The notes under the pieces were generated by a model, which searched no databases, was not told where the DNA came from, and saw only the letters and a list, made by a program, of their open reading frames with translations. A program made the position numbers and the translations under genes. From Dehalococcoidia bacterium (lineage in GTDB: Bacteria; Chloroflexota; Dehalococcoidia; DSTF01; WHTK01): a DNA stretch of 64,000 bases. Below are positions 1 through 7,263 of this stretch, one piece after another. Each line of letters opens with the position of its first letter. Within the stretch, counting starts at the first letter, position 1. The DNA is taken from assembly GCA_009377745.1 (NCBI GenBank), contig WHTK01000005.1, forward strand, positions 1-64,000, written 5' to 3'.

Positions 1-65
1 GCGGCGACCGGGGCAGTCTCTTTCAGCCCTAACCCGTCAGCTAACCCCGTAGGCCACTGAAGGAG
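1..65 (+). promoter_or_regulatory. c-di-AMP riboswitch (ydaO-yuaA type), 3' part only
   Basis: The window opens inside the motif. The near-invariant block ACCCGTCAGCTAACC followed by CGTAGGC is at about 31-53 and the closing stem CTTTCAG/CTGAAGG surrounds it. The 5' half (GCCGA...GGGGGAACCA...TTGGGG) lies left of the window. It sits 7 bases before the small zinc-ribbon gene and ends in an AGGAGG ribosome site. It is nearly identical to the copy at 7000-7116. In known family members, bound c-di-AMP usually lowers expression of osmolyte and cell-wall genes. Confidence 0.88.
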
Positions 66-71
66 GTCACC

Positions 72-272
72 ATGTCCCTACTTGCCCACCTGACTCGCAA
101 GAGGCCACAAGCGGCGGCCGCGCCCTTGTCCGAGTGTCCGCATTGGGAATTAGCGCCCCGCTGGGACTCAGTCGACGACATCGGCCACACGGACCGGATC
201 ACTCACTACAACTGCACCACCTGCGGCAACACTCTGTCCCGGGCGGAGGCGGACGCGCGGGCAGCATCCTGA
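72..272 (+). CDS. Small zinc-ribbon protein behind a c-di-AMP riboswitch
   Basis: 66-residue protein. It has a Cys-Pro-His at residues 22-24 and a CTTCG Cys-x2-Cys knuckle at about 48-51, consistent with a single zinc ribbon; the middle (DSVDDIGH) is acidic and probably conserved. A strong AGGAGG lies 6 bases before the ATG. The function is unknown. The first 25 codons are duplicated at 7123, where the copy is truncated, so this is the intact parent. A role in osmotic or envelope stress is only inferred from the riboswitch. Confidence 0.72.
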   Translation: MSLLAHLTRKRPQAAAAPLSECPHWELAPRWDSVDDIGHTDRITHYNCTTCGNTLSRAEADARAAS

Positions 273-276
273 GTCG

Positions 277-312
277 CGAGGCAAAGGCGCAGAGAATGTG
301 CCTCTTGCCTCG
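277..312 (+). terminator. Hairpin after the zinc-ribbon gene, possible terminator
   Basis: CGAGGCAA (277-284) pairs with TTGCCTCG (305-312), with further pairing inside, 4 bases after the stop codon. There is no U-tract, so intrinsic termination is uncertain. The rest of 313-474 shows nothing recognisable. Confidence 0.35.
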
Positions 313-474
313 TCTGGCGACCAGCCCTGGTCTTGCGAGATCGTCGTCCAGGCGGATTGAGTGCCTTGCATAGCGGTCATGAGGCACTCCTCGCGTGTAG
401 AAACGAGGTGGTGTCCGTGAGGTAGTCCTCCCGTTGATGGGTCTTACACCCACCAACACGTCATCCACATCTAA

Positions 475-600
475 GGCCGAGTCTCCTAGCGACAGAGGAG
501 AGCGGGGGAACCAACTTTTGGGGTGCAGTCGCCGCTGGGCGGCGGGGCAGTCTCTTTCAGCCTTAACCCGTCAGCTAACCTCGTAGGCCACTGAAAGAGG
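475..600 (+). promoter_or_regulatory. c-di-AMP riboswitch (ydaO-yuaA type), complete
   Basis: All hallmark blocks are present in order: GGCCGAGTCTCC, GGGGGAACCA, TTTTGGGGTG, a GCCGC/GCGGC internal hairpin, then ACCCGTCAGCTAACCTCG and TAGGCC. The last block closes back on the initial GGCC. CTCTTTCAG (552-560) pairs with CTGAAAGAG (591-599). It lies 70 bases upstream of the otsA remnant and the MscS channel gene, as expected for osmolyte and turgor control. Confidence 0.95.
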
Positions 601-639
601 AAGGGTCTTGGCATCCTCGGTCAGCCGGGACCCTTCCTC
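597..639 (+). promoter_or_regulatory. Hairpin overlapping the riboswitch 3' stem, candidate expression platform
   Basis: GAGGAAGGGTC (597-607) is perfectly complementary to GACCCTTCCTC (629-639), giving an 11-bp stem. Its left arm shares bases 597-599 with the riboswitch stem 591-599, so the two helices could compete. No U-tract follows, so a strict terminator is not indicated. A ribosome site GGAAGGGAG lies just downstream at 657-665. Confidence 0.4.
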
Positions 640-669
640 CCAGCCGCGCGGGGCGCGGAAGGGAGAATT

Positions 670-1306
670 ATGGTCGCAACAGCGCCAAATCGTGAGGGAA
701 GAGCCGCATCAGATGATGAAAGCCGCCTAGTCCTCGTTAGCAATCGCGGGCCGATCGAGCACTATTTCGACGAAGCCGGTGAAATCAGGACCCGCACGGC
801 GGGTGGCGGCGTAGCAGTCGCCCCGGCTGCCGCCTCCCGCACAAGACACGTCTCCTGGATCGCGGGTGCCTGCAGCCCAGCCGGCCGGTCTATCGCGCAG
901 TCATTCAAGACAATGCCTTGGGGTTCGGACGGCTCGCTGAGGCTGGTTTCAGTACCGGGGGCTGCCGCTCAGCCATATTACAACTCGTTCTGCAACCCGA
1001 TCCTGTGGTTCGTCCAGCACTCACTCGGAGGTGAACTGCGGTCGCGTGGCTTAGACAGGGAAGTGCGCGAGTCTTGGCTAAGTGGGTACGTCGCTGTTAA
1101 CCGCCTGTTCGCCGACGCGGTCATCTCGGAAATCGACCGCTATAGGACTGATGGCACTGAAACTCCCTCCGGAGGTGCGCAAGACGATGGCAGCGATGAA
1201 CAGGCCTGCCATCGAGAGTCACCAGCTAACGGACTGGCTGAGGCACCTGCTGCAGGACATTGAACTCACGGCCTGGAGAGGAGAACGGGAGCTTGTCAAC
1301 TTCTGA
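670..1306 (+). pseudogene. otsA: Internally deleted trehalose-6-phosphate synthase (OtsA/GT20)
   Basis: The first ~155 residues match the OtsA N-terminus: LVLVSNRGP, a glycine-rich GGGVA loop, the NPILWFVQHSL block (OtsA N..LWP.FHY) and W.SGYVAVNRLFADAV. Just where IWIHDYHL should follow (about 1143) the reading frame changes. The next frame gives ALKLPPEVRKTMAAMNR and WLRHLLQDIE, matching the last ~45 residues of OtsA. About 280 residues, including the UDP-glucose site, are missing, so the product cannot be a working synthase. An ORF continues in frame to about 1263 but is not OtsA-like after 1143. The ATG has a good ribosome site and lies directly after the riboswitch. Confidence 0.85.
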
Positions 1307-1543
1307 CAATATTCAGGAATCGCTCAGAGAACGGCGTCTGCGCCTGAGGCAACAACAGTTGGTGCAGTTTCGACTGCTTAGCCTTCGTAGCGGCGGTCAA
1401 TCGCCGCCGCTGCCCTTGGGCCACGGTCAGGCAGACAAGCTGCGCCTGAAAGAGACGCCCGTCGGGGAGAACTCTCATCAGGAGGTAGTCGATGACGCCT
1501 GCGCTCATGGCGAATCGACCGGAAGAATTTTGCGAATAGAGCA
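1307..1543. other. Non-coding gap between otsA remnant and MscS gene
   Basis: Overlapping ORFs exist on both strands (1260-1550 plus, 1296-1544 minus), but neither has a recognisable domain or ribosome site and each mirrors the other. I see no confident gene or RNA here. Confidence 0.4.
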
Positions 1544-2626
1544 TTGCTAGACGAAATTTGGAAGCCTCTGGCTAGCGTAATGGCGCTGGTGGCGGCAGTG
1601 GCCGGCGCCCTCCTTTTGCACGGGCTCGTTTATCAACTCGCTTCTCGGACGAGTGGAGCGATCGAAGCCGCTATAGTGCGGCACTCGCGGCGGCCTCTGC
1701 AACTCCTTCTAGCCCTGATTGGTGCGCTGCTATTTCTACCTGTGCTTCAGGTTACATCGGAAGCGCAGGAAGTCATGCGCCGAGGCCTCGCCCTGGGAAT
1801 AATTGGCACAGTTGGTTGGGCCGTTACGGCGTTACTCGGCATCATCGATGATCTTATCGCGGCCCGCTTTCCAATGAATGCACGCGACAACCTGTCCGCG
1901 CGGGCGCTCCAGACCCGTATACGCGTCTTCAAGAGCATTGGAATCGCCGCCATTGCGGTGATCACGGTCTCAGCCATGCTCATGACCTTCCCGAGCATCC
2001 GGCAACTAGGTGTGAGCCTCCTCGCATCCGCCGGTCTCGCGACTCTTGTCGTGGGCATGGCGGGGCGCTCAGCGCTCGCTAACCTGATCGCGGGGTTGCA
2101 AATCGCCCTGACCCAGCCCATCAGGTTGGACGATGTCCTCGTCATCGAAGGGGAGTGGGGCCGCGTCGAAGAGATTACAAATGGCTTCGTCGTAGTCCGT
2201 ATCTGGGACTCACGCACCCTTGTCGTGCCTCTCTCCTACTTTGTGGAGCGGCCGATCGAGAATTGGACAAGGACGGGATCTGACATCCTCGCAACCGTTT
2301 CGGTGCATGCCGACTACACGATCCCCATTGAGGCAGTAAGGCGCCGGCTGAAAGAGATACTCGCCGAGAGCCTCCATTGGGACCGTCGAGCCTGGAGCTT
2401 GCAAGTGACCGATGCCACGGAGCGAACGGTGGAGCTGCGCGCTCTAATGAGCGCTGGGGACTCTTCAACTGCATGGGAGCTTCGTTGTGAAGTCAGGGAA
2501 AAACTGGTCGAGTTTCTTCAGCGATTCTATCCGGAGTCTCTGCCGCACGCTCGGGCAACCATCCAAGTAGTGGCTGGCGCTCCCAGCCAGAGAGAGGGCC
2601 AGTCATCGACGGCCGCCGAAAAATAG
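1544..2626 (+). CDS. MscS-family mechanosensitive ion channel
   Basis: 360 residues with about four hydrophobic segments (residues ~10-30, 50-72, 80-100, 125-150). These are followed by the pore-lining helix and beta domain typical of MscS: SLLASAGLATLVVGMAGRSA (about 152-171), then NLIAGLQIALTQPIRLDD and VLVIEGEWGRVEEI. The C-terminal alpha/beta vestibule runs to ~345. Such channels release solutes on hypo-osmotic shock. Start is uncertain: TTG at 1544 is the longest frame, ATG at 1580 is an alternative, and neither has a strong ribosome site. Position after a c-di-AMP riboswitch and otsA remnant fits turgor control; co-transcription is inferred. Confidence 0.9.
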   Translation: MLDEIWKPLASVMALVAAVAGALLLHGLVYQLASRTSGAIEAAIVRHSRRPLQLLLALIGALLFLPVLQVTSEAQEVMRRGLALGIIGTVGWAVTALLGIIDDLIAARFPMNARDNLSARALQTRIRVFKSIGIAAIAVITVSAMLMTFPSIRQLGVSLLASAGLATLVVGMAGRSALANLIAGLQIALTQPIRLDDVLVIEGEWGRVEEITNGFVVVRIWDSRTLVVPLSYFVERPIENWTRTGSDILATVSVHADYTIPIEAVRRRLKEILAESLHWDRRAWSLQVTDATERTVELRALMSAGDSSTAWELRCEVREKLVEFLQRFYPESLPHARATIQVVAGAPSQREGQSSTAAEK

Positions 2627-2745
2627 GCCAAACATCTTTTCGAGCCAACAGCATCGCCGACTCTAACGTCAGCGCGGTTGAACAAACGCTCGTCATCCAT
2701 AAACCGTGGTGCAGCAGCCTAGCGCCGAGAAGGAGGAGAGAACTC

Positions 2746-3171
2746 ATGGACAATGAACGAGATGGTGGGGCAACGAACAGGAATGCCCGCACAGGACTTC
2801 TGGCCGCTGCCGGCGAGAAGGTATCCGGCTACGGCAGACAGGTTGGGGAACAAGCACTAGAACGACTTGACGCCCGACGAGAGAAGGTTGCTGAGACAAT
2901 TGAACACGCAGCCAAAGAAATGCGTGAAACCGCCGCCACGCGGGACGGTGTCGGCAGGTATTTTCGTGAAAGAACGGCAGCCGGCGTGGCTTCTACGGGA
3001 TTCTTTCTCCATGAGCATTCAGTTGGCGAACTCAGCTCTATCGGACAGGGTGTGCGGCAGCACCAATTGTTAGCGATAATTATCGCCCTATTCGTGGGCT
3101 ACCTCATTGGCCGCGCTTTCTCAAGACAAAGCGATCACATTACAAGGTCCGATGACGCGCTTGAGTCTTAA
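2746..3171 (+). CDS. Hypothetical protein with amphipathic helices and C-terminal membrane anchor
   Basis: 141 residues, preceded by AAGGAGGAGA 6 bases upstream of ATG. Residues ~20-75 are charged and helical with alternating Glu/Arg, and residues ~107-125 (QLLAIIIALFVGYLIGRAF) form one transmembrane helix. The layout recalls the YqjD/ElaB and DUF883-like inner-membrane proteins, linked in enterobacteria to stress and ribosome anchoring. The sequence match is too weak to name it. It ends 20 bases into the band-7 remnant. Confidence 0.6.
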   Translation: MDNERDGGATNRNARTGLLAAAGEKVSGYGRQVGEQALERLDARREKVAETIEHAAKEMRETAATRDGVGRYFRERTAAGVASTGFFLHEHSVGELSSIGQGVRQHQLLAIIIALFVGYLIGRAFSRQSDHITRSDDALES

Positions 3172-3557
3172 ACGGAGGCGGCCTCTAGTGGCCATATTCT
3201 TCAAGATTGTGCCCGAGTATCAGCGGGTCGTGCGATTTACGCTTGGTCGCTATGACGGGTCGCCACGTGGGCCTGGTTGGGTCTGGCTTGTTCGCCACAG
3301 TGGACTTGCGAGAGGAGGTCTTTGACGTCGAGCCGCAAACGGGTATTACCAAGGACAACGCACCCGTCTTTGTTGACATGCTTGTCTTCATGAGAGTTGT
3401 TGATCCCGAAGCCAGCGTCCTGCGGGTTCAAAGCTATCGTTCAGCCCGCGGCATGGCTGTGACCACACTTCGGGCCGTGGTTGGCGACATGGCGCTCGAT
3501 GACGTCCTGTGCCTCAGAGTGGAGGCGACGCAGATGAACCATCCAGGTGGGGAGTGA
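3152..3557 (+). pseudogene. Broken band-7/SPFH (stomatin-like) protein
   Basis: Frame 2 gives IVPEYQRVVRFTLGRYDGS and PRGPG, the start of a stomatin core. At about 3290-3303 the match jumps frame and continues as VDLREEVFDVEPQTGITKDN, FVDMLVFMRVVDPEASVL and TTLRAVVGDMALDDVL. Six to eight residues are lost at the jump. The protein then stops ~15 residues after the LDDVL block, losing the coiled-coil C-terminal half. Frameshift plus truncation make a functional product very unlikely. Confidence 0.8.
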
Positions 3558-3582
3558 GTCCGGCTGGCCTACAGCTCGCGTA

Positions 3583-4542
3583 ATGCAGGGCTTGATGAGA
3601 AGTCTGTACTGGCTGCGCCTCCTCGTCTCCCGTTCCATCGCCGAGTTCGCCGACGACAACTGCACCCAGATGGCGGCGGCCATCTCCTATTACGTCCTTT
3701 TTTCGCTCTTCCCGCTGCTGATCTTCCTCGTGGGGATTGCCGGCGTGCTGTTGCGCGATACGGAGTTGCAAGAGCAGTTAGTAGAGGTCGTCCTCGAATA
3801 CATACCGTTCAGCGAGGACGAGGGCCGCAACGAGGTGCGCCAGGTGATCCGGAGCGCAGCCGGCGTGGGTAGTGGCGCGCTGGGGATCCTGGGCCTCATC
3901 GGCATGGGCTGGTCCGGAAGCAATATGTTTGCCATCATCCGGCGCTCTCTCAACTCGGCATTCGACCTCAGCGCGAGACGCCCCTTCGTCCGTCAGAAGC
4001 TCGTCGATCTCGGGCTGATGCTCTCGCTGGGGCCGTTCTTTCTCTGCTCGATCATCGCGACTGCGCTCCTGCGCAGCGTCCAGTCGATCAGCGAGGACGC
4101 GGTCGGCGCGAGGCTGCCCGTTGATTACGCCTGGGCCGCGGCCTCTATCTCACTGCCAGTGCTGCTCTCGTTCGTGGCGTTCCTCATGCTCTATCGGATC
4201 GCGCCCGCCACGCACCTTCGGCTGCGCGACGTATGGCCGGGCGCGATCGTCGCCGCCGTCCTTTTCGAAGGTGCCAAAGTAGGATTCTCGATTTACCTCG
4301 AGAACTTGGCCAACTACAGCCTCGTCTTCGGGTCTCTTGGCGCCGTCGTCGCGTTCCTCTTCTGGGTGTATCTAAGCGCAAACATTCTCCTCCTCGGCGC
4401 GGAGGTCGCTTCCGAGTACCCTCGCGTTATGCGTGGCGAATACGACACCGAGGGACCCGCCCCGCCGCGGCCGCCGCTCAAGACGGTACTGTGGCGCCGA
4501 TTCAGGTCGCTCTTCCTGGAGGAGGACTCTGGCCAAAGCTAG
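3583..4542 (+). CDS. YihY/BrkB-family inner membrane protein
   Basis: About 319 residues. The family start appears as FADDNCTQMAAAISYYVLFS, with the typical Ala-Ala-x-x-x-Tyr-Tyr motif. About six membrane segments follow, including SGALGILGLIGMGWSGSNMF and NYSLVFGSLGAVVAFLFWVY, then a cytoplasmic tail. The family (often labelled ribonuclease BN or BrkB) has no settled function; envelope or transport roles are proposed. Starts at GTG 3547, ATG 3583 or ATG 3595 are all possible; I prefer 3583 because 3547 overlaps the broken band-7 frame. The gene is intact, unlike its neighbours. Confidence 0.85.
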   Translation: MQGLMRSLYWLRLLVSRSIAEFADDNCTQMAAAISYYVLFSLFPLLIFLVGIAGVLLRDTELQEQLVEVVLEYIPFSEDEGRNEVRQVIRSAAGVGSGALGILGLIGMGWSGSNMFAIIRRSLNSAFDLSARRPFVRQKLVDLGLMLSLGPFFLCSIIATALLRSVQSISEDAVGARLPVDYAWAAASISLPVLLSFVAFLMLYRIAPATHLRLRDVWPGAIVAAVLFEGAKVGFSIYLENLANYSLVFGSLGAVVAFLFWVYLSANILLLGAEVASEYPRVMRGEYDTEGPAPPRPPLKTVLWRRFRSLFLEEDSGQS

Positions 4543-4634
4543 CAGGGTCGAGGACGTGAACAATTCTTCAGTAGAACTGCTCGGCTGCTGCCACTGGCCG
4601 GATAGTGTGAGCGAACGGCATACTGAGGGCCGTG

Positions 4635-4784
4635 ATGACTCCAGAACAGACTCCTAGGCCGGCATGTCCCACGTGCCAGGCGCCTCTCCGCGACATTGAG
4701 GTCGCGATGGTCCGCCCTGTGGCCTTTGGTTTGGGAGTGCGCCGCGGCTCACCGGGACGCACTCCTGGATTGGCTGAGAATTAA
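4635..4784 (+). CDS. Possible small Cys-x2-Cys protein
   Basis: 49 codons from ATG 4635 (GTG 4632 in frame). It begins MTPEQTPRPACPTCQAPL, a zinc-knuckle-like CPTC, then turns basic. Its 3' end overlaps the convergent hemerythrin gene by 4 bases. It may be the 5' remnant of a longer zinc-ribbon gene. No second knuckle is present, so this is weak. Confidence 0.28.
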   Translation: MTPEQTPRPACPTCQAPLRDIEVAMVRPVAFGLGVRRGSPGRTPGLAEN

Positions 4785-5491
4785 TGGGCACGACTTGCCA
4801 TCGAGCCCAGCCCTGGCATTCTGCGAACTAGGGCCTCCCAGTCCGACGCAGGTATTGCTCTCATCAGGCCCTGTGTCATTCCTGCGAACGCTTCGGATGG
4901 AAGCATCCCGCGCATTTCCGTCAGAAAGCCCTCCCGATCTTCGATGTCTAGCCGCTGAAACATCCAAGCTCCGGCTGCGGCCATCTCCTGCTGTGATACT
5001 CGACCTTCTGCTGCCTTCCCGTGGGCCTGCTGTTCCTCGGCCGAAAACACCTCGTCATATGTCGGGAACAGGAGCTCGTTCTCTTTGTCAATGTGCAGAG
5101 TCATGAAGCCATTGAAAAGAATCGCCTGCTCGCCGAGACGCTTGACGAGCTCCTTACGGCGACCACCCTGGGCTCCAACCAGGTCGGACAAGGTGGCAGA
5201 CAATGCGGCAGCATGACCGCGATGTCGGTTGTGGTCGAACTCATACGTATCAGCTATATCAGGAAATCTTGCCTCAAGCGGAGGGAATAGCGTTAGATCC
5301 TCGCTGTCTTCGTGCGTCTTGAGTATCCGCTCGAATGCGGCGAGACGGTTGTTCAGCTCGGTTGCTCCCTGCTGGTCGTCCGGATCTAACATGGACGTGA
5401 CTTCCTGGAAATCCTGGCCTTCTTTGAGAATGGCGCGATGCACAAAGTGAACTGCCTTGATGGGTCCTTTCAGTTCAGGTTCAGTCATCAC
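4781..5491 (-). CDS. Hemerythrin HHE-domain protein
   Basis: 236 residues. The ligand pattern of a hemerythrin-like four-helix bundle is visible: HFVHRAI (about residues 15-21), THEDSEDLTLFPPLE (about 58-72), EFDHNRHRGHAAAL (about 83-96) and LHIDKENELLFP (about 129-140). These supply the His, Glu and Asp residues for a di-iron or similar centre that binds O2, NO or iron. The C-terminal ~70 residues are an additional helical region seen in some HHE proteins. Ribosome site AAGGAGG precedes the start. It is an intact gene standing alone in the island. Confidence 0.88.
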   Translation of the reverse strand: MMTEPELKGPIKAVHFVHRAILKEGQDFQEVTSMLDPDDQQGATELNNRLAAFERILKTHEDSEDLTLFPPLEARFPDIADTYEFDHNRHRGHAAALSATLSDLVGAQGGRRKELVKRLGEQAILFNGFMTLHIDKENELLFPTYDEVFSAEEQQAHGKAAEGRVSQQEMAAAGAWMFQRLDIEDREGFLTEMRGMLPSEAFAGMTQGLMRAIPASDWEALVRRMPGLGSMASRAH

Positions 5492-5659
5492 GACCTCCTT
5501 GAAGATGTTCTTGTTCGTGCAGGGGACGGTACCTATAGGATGTCAAATCAGACTATCGCCGGCGTGCCGTCAGTCATCGGCTAGACGATTGCAGACTTGT
5601 CGCAAGCCGCCGGTTGCCTATCGTTGCATAAGGAAAACACGATGAGTCAATCGTGTGAC

Positions 5660-5920
5660 TCAGACGCCGCCGGTGATAGCCCGTAACGCTCCAAGGGCTT
5701 CGACACGCTGCTTCATCAGCCCGCCGATCACTTCCAGCGACAGCAGTTTCTCAACCGTGGCCTTGCCTCGCTGACCCACCAGGCGGGCCTCTTCTGGCTG
5801 CTCGTGGGCGTACCGCATCAACCTGGAAGCATGGTCAAGGTCAGGCTCGGCCCAAAGGAAGTCCGCCTCGTGGTTGTCCTCGGTGATCCCTCGCTTGATG
5901 AGGCCGCTGTAGCCATGAAC
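5660..5920 (-). pseudogene. C-terminal fragment of a GT4-type glycosyltransferase
   Basis: The minus strand reads GYSGLIKRGITEDNHEADFL then WAEPDLDHASRLMRYAHEQP and a final helix ending VEALGALRAITGGV before TGA at 5660-5662. WAEPDLD..SRLMR..... is the usual end of family-4 glycosyltransferases. Only ~87 codons remain; the donor- and acceptor-binding domains are gone. Its left end joins directly onto the RecQ fragment near 5921, so two unrelated gene pieces are fused head to tail. Confidence 0.65.
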
Positions 5921-6617
5921 GCAGGACGGGCGGACTGCCTAGCGCCTTTCGGATTTCCCCAAGCCGGTCGTAGTCCGGCCTGAAATCATCGCCCCACCGG
6001 TCGATGCAGTGCGCCTCGTTGACCACGAGGAAGGCAGGTGGGCGGTCAAGCAGTCTCCGCGTTTCGAAGGGGTCACGAAGCCTGGCCGGGTTGAAGCGCT
6101 CCGGCGCCACGTAAAGAAGCTTTAGAGCCCGCTCTCCAGGAGTTCGTACCGTATCGTGCGTTCTTCCGGTGAGAGGTCACCGTTAATGAAGAGGGCCGGG
6201 ACGCCTCGATTGAAGAGTGAACTGACCTGGTCCGACATCAGCGCCTTCAGAGGGCTGACGACTAGGGAGTGCCGCTGCTTCAGGACGGCAGGGAGTTGGA
6301 AGCAGAGCGACTTTCCAGCGCCTGTGGGGAGCACCGCCAGTAACGACTCGCCCCTTAGCGCCGTGAGAATGATGTCTAGCTGGCCGTCTCTAAGCCGGTC
6401 GATCCCGAACAGACGCAGGCCCACGCCAATTCCTGCCATTTCCGCCCGGCAGTGCGGGCTGCAATAGACGTGCCAGCCTGACGGCCCAACGTTCGATCGT
6501 GCGCCGCGCAAGATGGCCCAGCATGTTGGTGTGCCGAGACGCATGGCAGGTGGGGCAGAGCGTAATGAGGTTCGCGGGTTCGTCAGGCCCGCTACCGCTA
6601 CGTGGATGTGGAGCCAT
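5921..6617 (-). pseudogene. Remnant of an HNH-RecQ helicase
   Basis: Three pieces in different frames read in one order. First comes an HNH-like part (PDEPANLITLCPTCHASRH, 6617-6490). Then the RecQ N-lobe: LRDGQLDIILTALRGES, Walker A AVLPTGAGKS, VVSPLKALMSDQV. A frameshift near 6125 leads to LKLLYVAPERFNP, motif II VVNEAHCIDRWG (DEAH changed to NEAH) and DFRPDYDRLGEIRKALGSPP. RecA lobe 2, the zinc domain and HRDC are absent. An HNH domain before RecQ occurs in some bacteria. Frameshifts, a substituted DEAH Asp and a missing half make it inactive. Confidence 0.75.
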
Positions 6618-6685
6618 GGTCGGTACTACCAGAGGAACGCCAGATACTCGTCGAATTCGACGGCTGAAGACGCCGCCCGTTCGGA

Positions 6686-6925
6686 TTAAGAGTGTATTGA
6701 TTCCCGGCGGCCGTGCCGCGTCACCAGAACCAGGTCTGCCGACGTCATGTCCCGGATAATGTCTGCCACTCTCCTCTTAGTAAGTCCTAGAGTTGCCGCG
6801 ATTTCTTTGATCGTGGCATTTGGATGAATTGCAACGTATAGAAGGGCTAATCCGTGGCTTGTTACGAGCGTCCAGAGCGGGAGCCGCGACTCCCAGGTTT
6901 CCTCACCCTGCGTGGTTTTCATCAT
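6686..6925 (-). CDS. Winged-helix transcriptional regulator, probably truncated
   Basis: 79 residues with one wHTH of MarR/ArsR flavour: LLYVAIHPNATIKEIAATLG (helix 2 region), TKRRVADIIRDMTSADLVL (recognition helix) and a wing VTRHGRRESIHS where it stops. Related small regulators normally run ~30-40 residues further with a RHP..... motif after GRR, so a 3' truncation is likely. It lies directly before the third riboswitch on the opposite strand. Confidence 0.6.
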   Translation of the reverse strand: MMKTTQGEETWESRLPLWTLVTSHGLALLYVAIHPNATIKEIAATLGLTKRRVADIIRDMTSADLVLVTRHGRRESIHS

Positions 6926-6999
6926 CAGACTCCTCCCGCGCCAAAACTGAAGGAAACTTCAGTAGACGAAGCGCAACTGCCATCGACAGGTTGATGTAA

Positions 7000-7116
7000 G
7001 GCCGAGTCTCCTTCGAGAGCGGGGGAACCAATCTTTGGGGTGTAGGTCGCTGCGGCGACCGGGGCAGTCTCTTTCAGCCCTAACCCGTCAGCTAACCCCG
7101 TAGGCCACTGAAGGAG
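7000..7116 (+). promoter_or_regulatory. c-di-AMP riboswitch (ydaO-yuaA type), complete
   Basis: Blocks in order: GGCCGAGTCTCC (7000-7011), CGGGGGAACCA, CTTTGGGGTG, CTGCGGCGACCGGGGCAG, ACCCGTCAGCTAACC, CGTAGGCC. From 7051 onward it is nearly base-for-base the sequence at the left edge of the window. It precedes a truncated copy of the zinc-ribbon gene and the solute-binding lipoprotein at 7260, making that transporter component a likely c-di-AMP target. Confidence 0.95.
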
Positions 7117-7199
7117 GTCACCATGTCCCTACTTGCCCACCTGACTCGCAAGAGGCCACAAGAAGCGGCGGCCGCGCCCTTGTCCGAGTGTCCGCATTC
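7051..7199 (+). repeat. Direct repeat, second copy of 1-148
   Basis: The riboswitch 3' half plus the first 25 codons of the zinc-ribbon gene are repeated; the first copy is at 1-148. The visible difference is a three-base GAA insertion after codon 13. Identity stops abruptly at CGCATT. This marks a duplication or recombination end. Confidence 0.95.
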
Positions 7200-7263
7200 C
7201 GCGCATAGACCGCGTCGGGCAACGCATTCATTGCGGATTTCGGAAGGAGGAGACTCGAAGTGA
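7123..7263 (+). pseudogene. Truncated zinc-ribbon copy, now a 46-codon leader ORF
   Basis: It starts like the gene at 72 (MSLLAHLTRKRPQ, then SECPH) but after codon 25 reads unrelated sequence to a TGA at 7261-7263. The CTTCG knuckle is lost. The stop overlaps the GTG start of the next gene (GTGA), and that gene's GGAAGGAGGAG ribosome site lies inside this ORF. It may therefore act as a translated leader coupling the riboswitch to the lipoprotein. Confidence 0.7.

Noticed and set aside
1260..1550. 96-codon plus-strand ORF between otsA and MscS
   Set aside because: Overlaps both neighbours out of frame and has no recognisable motif or consistent ribosome site.
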